A stretch of 64,000 nt of DNA from Gemmatimonadota bacterium (GTDB lineage Bacteria; Gemmatimonadota; Gemmatimonadetes; Longimicrobiales; Gaopeijiaceae). Below the pieces are notes generated by a model, which was not told the origin of the DNA, made no database searches, and worked only from the letters and a program-made list of their open reading frames with translations. The DNA lies in contig JACQVF010000092.1 of NCBI GenBank assembly GCA_016209885.1, positions 16,236 to 80,235 of the forward strand, read 5' to 3'. Position 1 is the stretch's first letter, and every line of letters starts with the position of its first letter. A program made the position numbers and the translations under genes. Positions 8,801 through 18,182 of the stretch are shown piece by piece.

Positions 8801-9382
8801 CAGGAACGGCGCGCCGTGGCGCAGGAATGCCGGGGAGACGAGGAGCACGACGAGGCCCGCGAGCGCGGCGGCGCCGAGCGCTCCGCCGTAGCGCGCGAGG
8901 GCCGGCGCGTCCACTCGGCGCCCGAAGTCGATGCGCGCGCACTCCTCGACGGCGCGCTCGACGAGCCGCTCCACCAGCGCGCGCGAGTACCCAGCCGCGG
9001 CGGCGTCGCCGCCGGCGCGCGTCGTATCGACAGCAGTCATCACCTGCCCGGCGAGCGCGGGCTCGTGCTCCTCGAGGTAGAGGGCGACGTGGTCATCGGG
9101 CGCGCGGCGCAGGAGCGGCCGCACGACGAACCAGGCGAGGAGCCCGAGGGGCACCGCGTACGCCAGCACGCGAAAGACCGCCACGGCCGCGGGCGCGAAG
9201 CGGAAGTGGTCCATCCCGTAGGTGGCGGTGAGGACCCCGGCCAGGAGCGCGAAGGCGGTAATGGCGAGCCCGCGCAGGACGAGCTTGAGGCGCCAGCGGC
9301 GGCGCACCATCCGGATGACGCCGAGCAGCTCGTCGTGCGGCGGGCCGGCGGCGCCGGTCGGATCAGCGGACAGATCTCGCAT
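5852..9382 (-). CDS. DUF4175-type large membrane protein with Gln/Glu-rich coiled coil
   Basis: A 1176-residue protein. Hydrophobic helices lie at about 33-53, 65-90 and 165-185 (GAAALAGLVVLLVSPAFL). An immunoglobulin-like beta-rich periplasmic region follows (about 200-500). From about 560 to 1010 it is a long Arg/Glu/Gln-rich coiled coil (LERLQELARRQQQEIERMRA), then a Gln/Gly/Pro-rich low-complexity stretch (about 1010-1060) and a short conserved C-terminal helical domain. This is the DUF4175 layout found downstream of BatA-like genes in Gemmatimonadota and some Alphaproteobacteria; its biochemical role is not established. It starts 21 nt after the VWA gene and closes the MoxR-DUF58-BatA operon. 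A very long open frame lies antisense to it, with no homology that I recognise. Confidence 0.85.
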   Translation of the reverse strand: MRDLSADPTGAAGPPHDELLGVIRMVRRRWRLKLVLRGLAITAFALLAGVLTATYGMDHFRFAPAAVAVFRVLAYAVPLGLLAWFVVRPLLRRAPDDHVALYLEEHEPALAGQVMTAVDTTRAGGDAAAAGYSRALVERLVERAVEECARIDFGRRVDAPALARYGGALGAAALAGLVVLLVSPAFLRHGAPFLLSPLAGSESLSPYAIDVEPGDTLVPRGADLKVAARLVNFQAERVEIAARRDTAGEWERTPMVLDEESGAYAILLFDMESPAHYFVEAGGVRSPVFRVAVGDLPYVRQIDLEYHFPAHTGLAPLREEDGGDIAALAGTRVRLTVTPTVPVAGGVLLLDGRDTLALETATDGTLAGTLAIQRPGSYRILLRAAEGPMVAASSDYAIDVLADRPPTIQFTKPGRDIQVTRVEEVFAEVTANDDYGVGRVELVYAVNGGPERAVELHAGGRPLRTVTSSHTFYLEELELRPGDVIAYYARAAESGRGAQAQSGTTDIYFVQVRPFDRTFRQADQGMGGQGDGMPAGELSQRQREIIAATFNLVRDSSLYSEKEYRENLATLALAQGRLREEVQTLVTRMVSRGVADMDSTFRLVADELPKAVDAMGQAEEELGRRVPRTALPPEQRALQHLQRAEAAFRERQIVRAEASSGGSPNTNAEELADLFELELDRMRNQYERLDRGRARQTDEQLDETLERLQELARRQQQEIERMRAQAQSGDPTGAVGTGQRRLAEEAEEMARRLERLARDQQRPELNESARRLQEAADAMRRAATSQDGSAQGTSALDRLREARRLLEENRSAGLRREAEQALRRAERLAGQQRDVMDEVARLPQEPRPRAETARRLGDRKEQMAAEVSDLESQLGRLAREGRAEQPEAARKLEDAAGVIRRNRIQDKIRYSRGLIQDRSEEYARNFEEQIAADLEELRQRVADAVTSIGETREQRLSQSLDRTRDVANALESLGERLRERQQEAERQQAREQAREQARRLQPGQPGQTGEPGREQSPSGQPAGEQQGSEQGGQQQGQQGQQQGAPGAYGDARPGGPWQPGLRDPRQLRRELAERAAELDRLRAEFRREGIDISRLDEIVDRLGRMDNLGPLGTPRGIAELQGEIIRGLREFEFSVRRQLGGGPERLVRGGSDRVPPEYRELVDEYFKALAGERERR

Positions 9383-9403
9383 CGCGGCTCCTCGTTGAAT
9401 TCT

Positions 9404-11473
9404 TCAGCGGGCGGCGCGCGCCGTTCGTCCGGCGACGGCGCTCTCCGCGGCGAGCAGGAGCAACACGGCCAGCAAGAGATACCACCAGAGCCCCTGCCGG
9501 CGTTCCAGCTCGGCGGCCGTAAGCGCCGCCGCCTCGCGGAGCGGCCGCGTCCCGGCGTCGTCGGGCGCCGCCACCGCGGCGACCAGCTCCTCGGGGTCCA
9601 TCCTGTCCAGGCGTCCTTCACTCACGTCCGGGTTCACCGCCACGGCGAGGGCCTCGCCTCGCCGCGGCTCGAGCGGCCGCAGGGTGTAGAAGCCCGTCTC
9701 GCGCAGCTCGACGCGCGCGGTCCGCAGCGTCGTCGCCACGCGCTCGCCGCCGGGGCTCTCCACCACGATGTCCGGATCCTCGTCCGGCGCGGCCCAGGCG
9801 GCGGCCACGGGCAGCGCCGCCGGCTCGAGCACCTGGCTGATCGTGTACCATGCGGGCGTCTCGCGGTAGTCGGCGAGGTAGCGCAGGGCACGGTACAGGA
9901 ACGGGAGGAACACCGGCTGGAGCGGGAGGTCATTCCACTCGCCGGACAGCTCGGCCGCCAGGAGCATGACGCGGCCGCTCCCGACGCGCGCCTCCGCGAG
10001 CGCAGGAGCACCGTCATCGAAGCGGGCCAGGACGTGGGCGGCGGGCGCGGTCTCGGCACGCCGGTAGCGGAAGAAGCGGGCGCCCGAGAAGTCGCCGGTG
10101 CCGGGGGTGCGGAACGGCGCGAAGACCGGGTGGCTGTAGTCCAGGACCGCGAACGTGGCGCCGCCGTCCAGGCGGTCCACGGGCTCGGCGCCGCCGCGGG
10201 CCAGCAGCTCGGGGAATAGCGAGGCGAGCGCGTCGGCCGCCGCCCGCGGCCCCAGCACGGCGAGGAGCCCGCCGCCCCGCTCCACGTGCTCACGCAGCCG
10301 CCGCGCGGCCGGGCCGGCCGGGACGGATGCGTCGTGGAGTAGCACGGCCGGCCGCTCCTCGAGGTCGCGCTCGCCGAGCCCGCCGCGACGCGCCACCAGG
10401 CGGAACACCGGATCGTCGCCGAGCTCGAGGGCGCGCCGGAGGTACAGGGCTTCACCCTCGGCCGCCGCCGGGTGCTCGACGATGACGACGGGGAGCTGCG
10501 CCGGCGGTGCGAGCACGAAGTGGAAAATATCGTCGCGGGGCAGTGCATCGCCTTCGATCACGATCCTGGCCCGCGCCGGCCGCGCTTGCGAGGGGATCGG
10601 CGGGAAGCTGGCGACGGCCGCGCCGCCTGAGGGCACATCCACGGTGACGCTCCTGAGCTCGGCGCCGTCCACCTCGAGCGCGGTGCGCAGCCGCGAGGCC
10701 GCGCGCTCCCCGGTGTTCATGATCCGCGCGGACACCGCGACGCGGCCGGGGCCTTCCGCCCGCCCGCGCTCGACCCGCACGTCGGCCACTGCGCGATTGG
10801 ACGGCGCCCGGTCCGAGATGTCTACCGGGGACACGTGCGTGCCTGCGGGGAGCTGTACGTCGTCGGCGCCATCCCAGCCGCTGCGCTGGAAGTCCGTGAC
10901 CAGCACGAGCTCACGGCGCGGCCGGTCCGACTCGGCGAGGAGGTCCCTCGCAAGGCGGAAGGCCGGCGCGTAGCGGGTGGTGGCGGGCTCGGTGCGCGCG
11001 CCGTCCACGAGCGCGGTGAGGATGGCGCGGTCGTCCGTGGGCCGGTTCGCGGCCTCCGCGCGGTCGGAGAAGAGGATCACCGCCGCGCGGTCGGCGGCGC
11101 CCAGCCCGGCCACGGTCTCGCGGGCGGCGGCGAGCGCGCGGCTCCAGCGGTCGCCGTACTCCATGCTGTAGGACCGGTCGAGGAGCAGTACCACGTCCCG
11201 CTCGGCGCCCCGGCCGGGCAGCGCGCCCGCCGCCCCCCGGAGCAACGGCCGCGCGAACGCGAGGCAGACGAGCACCACCGCGGCCGCGCGCAGCAGGAAG
11301 AGCAACCAGTCGCGGATCCGCCGCCGGTGCTGCGCCCGGAACGGCACGCGCTGCACGAACATGAGCGACGGGAACGCCACGGGCTCGCGCCGCTCCCGGT
11401 GCGTCAGGTGCACCAGGATCGGCACCGCGACGGCCGCGAAGCCGGCCAGGAACAGGGGCGCCAGGAACTCCAT
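9404..11473 (-). CDS. BatA N-terminal / von Willebrand factor A membrane protein
   Basis: A 689-residue protein. Residues 1-78 match the BatA N-terminal domain: two membrane helices (about 5-21 and 56-74) around HLTHRERREPVAFPS. A VWA domain follows with the metal-ion-dependent adhesion site DRSYS at 99-103. A glutamine-amidotransferase-like region (GGGLLAVLGPRAA) lies in the middle, and a C-terminal membrane helix (WWYLLLAVLLLLAAES) ends it. VWA proteins of this family act with MoxR ATPases in envelope stress tolerance or assembly of periplasmic complexes. It follows DUF58 by 94 nt and precedes DUF4175 by 21 nt, consistent with one operon. Confidence 0.9.
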   Translation of the reverse strand: MEFLAPLFLAGFAAVAVPILVHLTHRERREPVAFPSLMFVQRVPFRAQHRRRIRDWLLFLLRAAAVVLVCLAFARPLLRGAAGALPGRGAERDVVLLLDRSYSMEYGDRWSRALAAARETVAGLGAADRAAVILFSDRAEAANRPTDDRAILTALVDGARTEPATTRYAPAFRLARDLLAESDRPRRELVLVTDFQRSGWDGADDVQLPAGTHVSPVDISDRAPSNRAVADVRVERGRAEGPGRVAVSARIMNTGERAASRLRTALEVDGAELRSVTVDVPSGGAAVASFPPIPSQARPARARIVIEGDALPRDDIFHFVLAPPAQLPVVIVEHPAAAEGEALYLRRALELGDDPVFRLVARRGGLGERDLEERPAVLLHDASVPAGPAARRLREHVERGGGLLAVLGPRAAADALASLFPELLARGGAEPVDRLDGGATFAVLDYSHPVFAPFRTPGTGDFSGARFFRYRRAETAPAAHVLARFDDGAPALAEARVGSGRVMLLAAELSGEWNDLPLQPVFLPFLYRALRYLADYRETPAWYTISQVLEPAALPVAAAWAAPDEDPDIVVESPGGERVATTLRTARVELRETGFYTLRPLEPRRGEALAVAVNPDVSEGRLDRMDPEELVAAVAAPDDAGTRPLREAAALTAAELERRQGLWWYLLLAVLLLLAAESAVAGRTARAAR

Positions 11474-11567
11474 CAGCGGGTCACCGCCTTACCGCACCGC
11501 ATGGCCGCATGACGGGTCCCATCGACCCGCCTGGCCGGCGTTGGCGCTCGCCCGGACAGGGGTCGCA

Positions 11568-12485
11568 TCACCGCACTCTCGCCAGCCGCTCGCGGCGGAC
11601 CAGGTACTCGAAGAGCGCGAAATCCAGCGGCTTCGACGTGTCGGCCATGTAGTAGTCGATCTCGCGTTCGCCCAGCACGCGTCCGAGCGTCTCGACGTGC
11701 GCGGCCACGAGGGCGCGGTAGCCGTCGCGCATCGACTCCGGTACCACGGGCGCGCGCTCGCCCGTCTCCAGGTCCAGGAAGCGCGCGGCCTCCGTGAAGG
11801 GGAACTCGAGCTCCGCGGGATCGAGCACATGGAAGACGATCACGTCGCAACCACGTGCCTTGAGCAGGTTCACGGCGGAGAGCACGAGTTCCGGGTCCTC
11901 GTAGAGGTCCGAGATCAGGACCAGGATGCTGCGCCGGCGCACCGCCGCCGCCACCTTCGCCATGGGCTCGAGCAACGCCCCCCGCGACCGGGGCTCGATC
12001 CGGTCCAGGGCGTGGAGCACGATGTCCAGATGCTTCGCCGACGGCGGGATGAGCTCGACGATGTCGCTCTCGAACGCAACGAGCCCCACGCGGTCTCGCT
12101 GCCTGCGTGCGAGGTACGTGAGACACGCGGCGAGGTAGCGGGCGTAGTCGAGCTTGGTGACCGCGCCACTGCCGTACGCCATGGACCGCGAAACGTCAAG
12201 GACCACGCTGAAGTTCGTGTTCGTGTCCGCCTCGAACTCCTTGACGTAGTAGCGGTCCGTGCGCCCCCAGACGCGCCAGTCGATGCGGCGGATGTCATCA
12301 CCGGGCGTGTACTCCCGATGCTCCGCGAAGTCGGTGGACAGCCCGCGGTACGTGGAGCGATGGAGCCCGCTAATAAAGCCTTCGACCACGGTACGCGCCA
12401 GGAGGTCCAGGTTCGCGATCCGCGCGAGCACCGCGGGATCGAGGAAGCGCGCACCGCCCACAGCGGTGGTCGGCGCCGGGCTCAC
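11568..12485 (-). CDS. DUF58 domain protein
   Basis: A 305-residue protein with DUF58 hallmarks: SGLHRSTYRGLSTDFAEHREY, GDDIRRIDWRVWGRTDRYYVKEFE, then a VWA-like half with VVLDVSRSMAYG (DVSRS metal-site motif) and ISDLYEDPE. DUF58 proteins are encoded next to MoxR ATPases and are thought to be their substrates or adaptors. The start is the GTG at 12483-12485, preceded by GAGAGGG at a good distance. It lies 10 nt after the MoxR stop, so co-translation is likely. Confidence 0.93.
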   Translation of the reverse strand: MSPAPTTAVGGARFLDPAVLARIANLDLLARTVVEGFISGLHRSTYRGLSTDFAEHREYTPGDDIRRIDWRVWGRTDRYYVKEFEADTNTNFSVVLDVSRSMAYGSGAVTKLDYARYLAACLTYLARRQRDRVGLVAFESDIVELIPPSAKHLDIVLHALDRIEPRSRGALLEPMAKVAAAVRRRSILVLISDLYEDPELVLSAVNLLKARGCDVIVFHVLDPAELEFPFTEAARFLDLETGERAPVVPESMRDGYRALVAAHVETLGRVLGEREIDYYMADTSKPLDFALFEYLVRRERLARVR

Positions 12486-12495
12486 GGTGACCCTC

Positions 12496-13524
<1,029 letters not shown>

Positions 13525-13562
13525 CGTTGTTCTTCGCGCTCCCTGGTGGTCGCTTCGTGGTC

Positions 13563-13580
13563 AGAGGGTTCTAACCCTCT
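13563..13580 (-). terminator. Hairpin ending the LptF-to-DUF4159 operon
   Basis: AGAGGGTT pairs perfectly with AACCCTCT around 2 nt. It starts 3 nt after the DUF4159 stop in the direction of transcription and lies before the MoxR start. No T-run follows. Very similar hairpins occur after the SprA-like gene and after the cyclase-porin gene. Confidence 0.5.
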
Positions 13581-13582
13581 CT

Positions 13583-14479
13583 TCAGTGCGTCATGCCGTA
13601 CACGATGTAGTTGACTCCCAGCTTGTACGCCTCGTTCGTGAGGTCGACGGGAATGAGCCCGGTGTCCGACCATTCCCATGACTCGCCGATATCGTTGTTG
13701 TAGTTAACGATCACCGCCAGCCGCTTCTTCGGGTCGTTGTCCTCGAAGATCCCGTAGTATTCGGCCATCACGCTGAAGTACGGGTGCCGGTGGTCCAGCG
13801 ACTCGATGGCGAAGAACGCGTTGAAGATGGGATGCGACGGATCGAGCGGCACGAGCTGCGCATCCGGGAGCACCTCCCGCACCCTCTCCCCAAAGTTACG
13901 CCAGTCGCGCGGGCCCTCGAAATCATCGACGATGAGAAAGCCGCCCTTGAGCAGGTAGTTCCTCAGGTTCGTCGCCTCCGCCTCCGTGAGCGTCCAGCCT
14001 CCCGGCTCCGAGAGGTACGCTACAGGATACTTGAAGATTTCCGGATCGTCGGCGGCGAAGACGTTGCTCGCCTCCGTGTTCGGGGTGACGGAGCTCAGCT
14101 CCCGGAGGATCGTGGTCAGGTGGCGCTCCGCCCGCGGGCAGTCGTGGGCCCAGCCGCCGTCGTCGCCGCCGAAGAACGACCTGCGCTCGCCGTACGCCGG
14201 TGCGTAGCGGAGGCGCAGGAAGGCGAAGCGCCCGTCATAGGCCGCGCGCAGAGAGGTGCAATCGAGCTCGCCCATGGATCGCCGCCCGCGGAAGCGCTGC
14301 GCAGCGAGAGGCTGGGCGGAGATGAGGAGACACGCGCACAGGAGGCCTGCCGAGGGAGTGACAAGGCGCCCCAGCCGGACGCCACGCGTGCCCCGCTGGC
14401 CTCCCCGCCGCCGTCCCACGCCGCGGCGGATGAGCTCAGGGAGCGGCATCCGCTTGCCCTCGCGGATCGCCGCCATCAT
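13583..14479 (-). CDS. DUF4159 domain exported protein
   Basis: A 298-residue protein. After a basic N-terminus, a signal sequence (TPSAGLLCACLLISAQPLAAQ) ends at about residue 60. The mature part is DUF4159: FAFLRLRYAP, APRAERHLTTILRELS-like positions, FKYPVAYLSEPGGWTLTEAEA, NYLLKGGFLIVDDFEG, HPIFNAFFAIESL and an ending in GVNYIVYGMTH. DUF4159 has a glutamine-amidotransferase-like fold without a known enzyme function. The ATG overlaps the TGA of the TPR metallopeptidase in ATGA, so it is translationally coupled to it. It is the last gene of a six-gene minus-strand operon. Confidence 0.9.
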   Translation of the reverse strand: MMAAIREGKRMPLPELIRRGVGRRRGGQRGTRGVRLGRLVTPSAGLLCACLLISAQPLAAQRFRGRRSMGELDCTSLRAAYDGRFAFLRLRYAPAYGERRSFFGGDDGGWAHDCPRAERHLTTILRELSSVTPNTEASNVFAADDPEIFKYPVAYLSEPGGWTLTEAEATNLRNYLLKGGFLIVDDFEGPRDWRNFGERVREVLPDAQLVPLDPSHPIFNAFFAIESLDHRHPYFSVMAEYYGIFEDNDPKKRLAVIVNYNNDIGESWEWSDTGLIPVDLTNEAYKLGVNYIVYGMTH

Positions 14480-17133
14480 CTCCGCCTCGCATCGTGGATC
14501 TCCAGCAGCAGCTCCTGCGCCTCCCGAAACGCGGGCGCGACCTCGAGGGCGCGCAGCACCCAGCGCCGCGCGCTCTCCGCGTCGCCGGCCCGGTGATACG
14601 CCCGCCCGAGCCGGTACCACGCGTCCGCCCGGTCCCCCGGGTCGAGGGCGACGACGGCTCGCCGCTCGCGCACCGCGCGGTCCCAGCGCTCGAGCCGCTC
14701 GTAGAGCCCGGCCAGCCGCACGTGCGGCTCCGGGTCGAGCGGGTAGACCTGGACCGCGCGCTCGAGCGCGTCTGCTGCGCCGAGGGTGTCGCCCAGCGTG
14801 TCGAGCAGCCCGGCCAGCTCCAGCAGCGCTCCGTAGTGGCGCGCGTCGAGAGCGACGAGCGTCGTCAGCTCGTGCGCAGCCTGGCGTGTCGCGCCCCGCG
14901 CCTTGTGGATCCGCGCGAGAAGCGGGTAGGGGCCCTCGGGCCCTGCGTAACTCGGGAACAGCGCCTTCGCCCGCTCGAGGTACGAGACCGCGTCGTCGTA
15001 CCGCTCCTCCTCCACGAGGATCCGCCCCATGGCGAGCTGGGCCCGGAAATCCTGGGGGTTCTTCGCCCGGCGCGCCACCTCCTCGCGCTCCGGCCGCGCT
15101 GGCCACGCCGCGTCGCTGGCAGCCAGCGCGGCGAGCGGGCCGGCGAACCGCTCCTCGAGGTAGCGCTCGAACCGGCGCTCGAACGCGTCCGGGTCGGTTC
15201 CCAGCACAGTGCGGAAGGCCTCCTGTGTGGATTTCCCCTGGCCGTACGCCGCGAGCAGGTCCAGGAGTGCCCGCGTCCCGAGCTCGCGCTCGATGAGCTC
15301 GCAGACCAGCGACGCCTGGTAGTACGAGAACGCGATCTGCTCCGGGTAGGCCGGGCGCACGAACCCGTCGTTCAGCTCCGGCAGTTTCCGCAGCCGTCCG
15401 GCGCGGTACGCCTGGAGGAACGCCGGCGTCACGCCCTCGCCCCAACCGTGCCGTGCGCGCCGCTCCTCGTGCACGGCCAGCCCTTCCGTGAACCAGCGGG
15501 ACACGCGCGCGCCGGTCATTCCCAGATGGAAGGTATGGGCCAGCTCGTGCCAGAGGGTCGAGCCCCAGTGGAACTCGCCGGCCTCGCGCGCCGACGGCGA
15601 GTCCATGGCGATGACCGGCCCGAAGCTCACGCCGAGGGCGCCGAGTCCCACGAGACCGACGGTGCGTACGGAGAAGTCGGCGTGGTTCGGGAAGATCTCG
15701 ATGCGGATCGGCGTGGCGGGACTGTAGCCGTAGCGCCGCGCCAGCGCATCGTATGCCGCCTCCGCCAGCTCCCCCGCGTACAGGGACAGCAGCTCCGACT
15801 CCTTGCCGTCGCTGTAGAACCGGAAGCGTGGCGTAGCCGTTTCCGGATAGCGGTCCAGGTCATCCAGCAGGTCGAGGGTGTTTTTCGTCCAGACATCGTA
15901 GGGATCGCCCCGGAACGCGGTCTCCAGGCCCGCGCGCCCCTCCGCCATGGCGCCGACGCGCAGCCGGTTGATCCCCAGGACCGCGTGCGCGCGCCAGGCC
16001 GTCGAGTCCAGCGCGACGGCACGCTCCCCGAAGCGCACCGCCTCCTCGTACAGTCGGCCGCGCGCGCTCAACTCGGCGAGGGTGACGTAGAGGCCGGCGT
16101 ACGACGGGTTGAGCGCGAGGGCGCGGCGGCGCGCGTCTTCGAACCGCAGGGTGTCACCCTCCAGATAGCGCACGCCGGCGAGCACCGCGAGCGCTTCGAG
16201 GGACGCGGGGTTCACCGCCAGCGCACGCTCCGCCGCGGCCGCCGCCTCCTCGTACGCCTCGCCCTCCGCGGCGAGTTGCGCCAGGAAGATGCGCGCAGCC
16301 ATGAGGTGCGGGTTGACCTCGAGGCTCTTCCGGGCCAGCTCCTCGGCCTCGGGCGAGCCTTCGAAGTGAGCCGTGCGCGCCAGGCCCAGGAGCGCCCGAG
16401 GATGGCGCGGGTTTCGGGCGAGGACCTGCTCGAACGTGCGCCGGGCATCGGTCCCGTTGTACTTCTCGAGGAACAGCTCGCCGACCGCGAGGCGCGGCTC
16501 CCAATCCATGGAGTCAGCGGCGGTCGCCTCGTCGTAGGCACGGAGCGCGTCCTTCGCGAGCTGGGGGTCAAAGGTGGCCTGGTGGCGGACGGCGGTCGCG
16601 ACGGCCAGGAGGTCCGCCGAGGAGAGGCGGGCACCGCGGTCGACCGCGCGGTTGTAGACGTCGATGAACGCGTCGAGGTCGCGCCGCGCCTCGGTGTGCG
16701 CCCCGCGCTCGAGCGCGAGGATCCCCAGGTTCAGCCGCGCCGTCAGCGTGTCGGAGGCGCGCCCCGCGACCGCGCGCGCGAACGCGGACTCGGCCTGGGC
16801 GAGGCGGCCGCGTATGCGCAGCGTCTCTCCCAGCGGCGTCCATAGCTCGGGCGAGCCGGGACTGCCGCGAATGAAACGCTCGGCAGCGGCGATCGCGTCG
16901 TCGTAGCGCCCGACCTCGCGCAGCGCCGCTACGAGCCCGCGCGCGGCCTCGGGAGATTGTGGCGAGCGCGTGGCGAGGGCGGCGTAGAGGGAGATCGCCT
17001 CGTCATATCGTCCGGCGTGGAAGGCCTCCGCGGCTGCCCGCTCCGTGGGCTGCGCGGCGTCGAGGCAGGCGGCGGCGCCGATGCCAAGGAAGAGGCCCGC
17101 AACGGCGATCGCCGGGAGCCGCGCCCGCCTCAC
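14476..17133 (-). CDS. TPR protein with internal HExxH metallopeptidase (peptidase MA-like)
   Basis: An 885-residue exported protein. The N-terminus (LPAIAVAGLFLGIGAAACLDA) looks like a signal peptide with a Cys near the cleavage region, possibly a lipoprotein. About ten tetratricopeptide repeats cover 35-400. A gluzincin-type catalytic domain follows, with HELAH at 529-533 and the third zinc ligand in WFTEGLAVHEE (Glu550). More TPRs occupy 640-885. This layout is typical of peptidase MA-family proteins in Gemmatimonadota and Acidobacteria. The start is a GTG at 17131-17133 with GGGAGGAGG upstream; it overlaps the preceding stop in GTGA, and its own stop overlaps the DUF4159 start. Confidence 0.9.
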   Translation of the reverse strand: MRRARLPAIAVAGLFLGIGAAACLDAAQPTERAAAEAFHAGRYDEAISLYAALATRSPQSPEAARGLVAALREVGRYDDAIAAAERFIRGSPGSPELWTPLGETLRIRGRLAQAESAFARAVAGRASDTLTARLNLGILALERGAHTEARRDLDAFIDVYNRAVDRGARLSSADLLAVATAVRHQATFDPQLAKDALRAYDEATAADSMDWEPRLAVGELFLEKYNGTDARRTFEQVLARNPRHPRALLGLARTAHFEGSPEAEELARKSLEVNPHLMAARIFLAQLAAEGEAYEEAAAAAERALAVNPASLEALAVLAGVRYLEGDTLRFEDARRRALALNPSYAGLYVTLAELSARGRLYEEAVRFGERAVALDSTAWRAHAVLGINRLRVGAMAEGRAGLETAFRGDPYDVWTKNTLDLLDDLDRYPETATPRFRFYSDGKESELLSLYAGELAEAAYDALARRYGYSPATPIRIEIFPNHADFSVRTVGLVGLGALGVSFGPVIAMDSPSAREAGEFHWGSTLWHELAHTFHLGMTGARVSRWFTEGLAVHEERRARHGWGEGVTPAFLQAYRAGRLRKLPELNDGFVRPAYPEQIAFSYYQASLVCELIERELGTRALLDLLAAYGQGKSTQEAFRTVLGTDPDAFERRFERYLEERFAGPLAALAASDAAWPARPEREEVARRAKNPQDFRAQLAMGRILVEEERYDDAVSYLERAKALFPSYAGPEGPYPLLARIHKARGATRQAAHELTTLVALDARHYGALLELAGLLDTLGDTLGAADALERAVQVYPLDPEPHVRLAGLYERLERWDRAVRERRAVVALDPGDRADAWYRLGRAYHRAGDAESARRWVLRALEVAPAFREAQELLLEIHDARRR

Positions 17134-18182
17134 CGCGGCCTCCTCCCTTCGCGCTCCTGGATCGAGCGGCCCACGCGAGCCAGCTCGAGCAGGAGTCGCT
17201 CGAGCTCCTGCTCGTACCGCTCGGGGACCATGCGGTCCTTGCCCGCGCGGTGCTCGGCGATCACGCGCTCGAGGGAATCGCGAGCCGCGTAGAGTGCGGC
17301 GAGCCCCGGGTCCCCAGAGCCACCAGCGGCCGCCGCCGCCCTGGCGCCGGCGTCCAGGAAGATCCTGGCCGCCGCGGGCCCGTCGCCGCTGCGCGGGTCG
17401 GGTTCGTGGCTGCCGCGCCCGTCGCCGTCGTCGTCCAGCAGGGCATGCTCGGTGAGGAGCCGGTTCTCCCGCTGGTAGGCGCGCGCCACCTCGCGGCGCG
17501 CATACTCGAACGCCTCGAGCAGCGAAACCCGTCCGTCCTTGTCCGTGTCCGCGCCGTCGCTCGCGAACGCCGCGACGAGCCACCTGGGAAACATCGTCTC
17601 GTAGCGCTCGCTCGCGGAGCGGGTGGCGGTAATCACCACGCGTCGCTCGCCCGAGAGCGCCGGGATCCAGTCGCCGCTCGCGCTCGCCGTGTTCACGACC
17701 ACGATCCGCTGCGTCGGGAAGCGCACGAGCCAGCTTGCCAGGTCGTCGGCGGTGAGGTCTGGACCTGGAAGGTTGAGCCGCGGCTCGCCCGCCGCGCTCC
17801 CGTGACCCATGAGCACGATCGCGATGGCCGCCTCCGGGCCCGCCCGCTCCGCGAGGGCCGAGAGCTCCCGCTCGATCGTCTCCCGGGTCGCCAGGCCCTG
17901 GATCCGCGACACGTCCCGGTCCGCCGATTCCGCCAGGTAAACGATGTTCCGCGGCGGCACGCCGAGGCGTTGCTCCGCCGCGTCCATGAGGGTCGTGGCC
18001 CACTCGTGGAACGCCACGGCGAGGCGCGGCTCGCCGGACAAGCCGCTCACGATGAGGAAATGCGTCTGCGCCCGCGCCGCCGGCACGCCGGCCGCCAGCG
18101 CGGCGAAGGCGAGGAGAGCGAGGAGCCCGATGGGCCCGACGGGCCCGATGGGCGACGGGCGCGCGCGGCCGCGTCCTCTCAC
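17130..18182 (-). CDS. Caspase-like (C13/C14-fold) exported protein lacking the catalytic Cys
   Basis: A 350-residue protein. A signal helix (about 18-38) ends at AARAQ. The next 150 residues follow a caspase-hemoglobinase fold: the strand HFLIVSGLSG, the His-Gly motif IVLMGHGS with His127, then RIVVVNTASASGD at 159-171. That last strand normally ends in the catalytic Cys, but there is none at or near the site. Two EF-hand-like loops (DTDKDGRVSLLEAF and DDDGDGRGSHEP) follow, then a C-terminal coiled coil. It is probably a non-catalytic relative or a different nucleophile is used. Translation is coupled on both sides through GTGA overlaps. Confidence 0.75.
   Translation of the reverse strand: MRGRGRARPSPIGPVGPIGLLALLAFAALAAGVPAARAQTHFLIVSGLSGEPRLAVAFHEWATTLMDAAEQRLGVPPRNIVYLAESADRDVSRIQGLATRETIERELSALAERAGPEAAIAIVLMGHGSAAGEPRLNLPGPDLTADDLASWLVRFPTQRIVVVNTASASGDWIPALSGERRVVITATRSASERYETMFPRWLVAAFASDGADTDKDGRVSLLEAFEYARREVARAYQRENRLLTEHALLDDDGDGRGSHEPDPRSGDGPAAARIFLDAGARAAAAAGGSGDPGLAALYAARDSLERVIAEHRAGKDRMVPERYEQELERLLLELARVGRSIQEREGRRPR

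Noticed and set aside
7973..10219. 748-residue plus-strand frame over the DUF4175 and BatA genes
   Set aside because: It crosses two recognised minus-strand genes and their junction, has no ribosome site and low-complexity composition.
14494..16845. 783-residue plus-strand frame opposite the TPR metallopeptidase
   Set aside because: Shadow frame; the minus strand encodes consistent TPRs and an HELAH motif.
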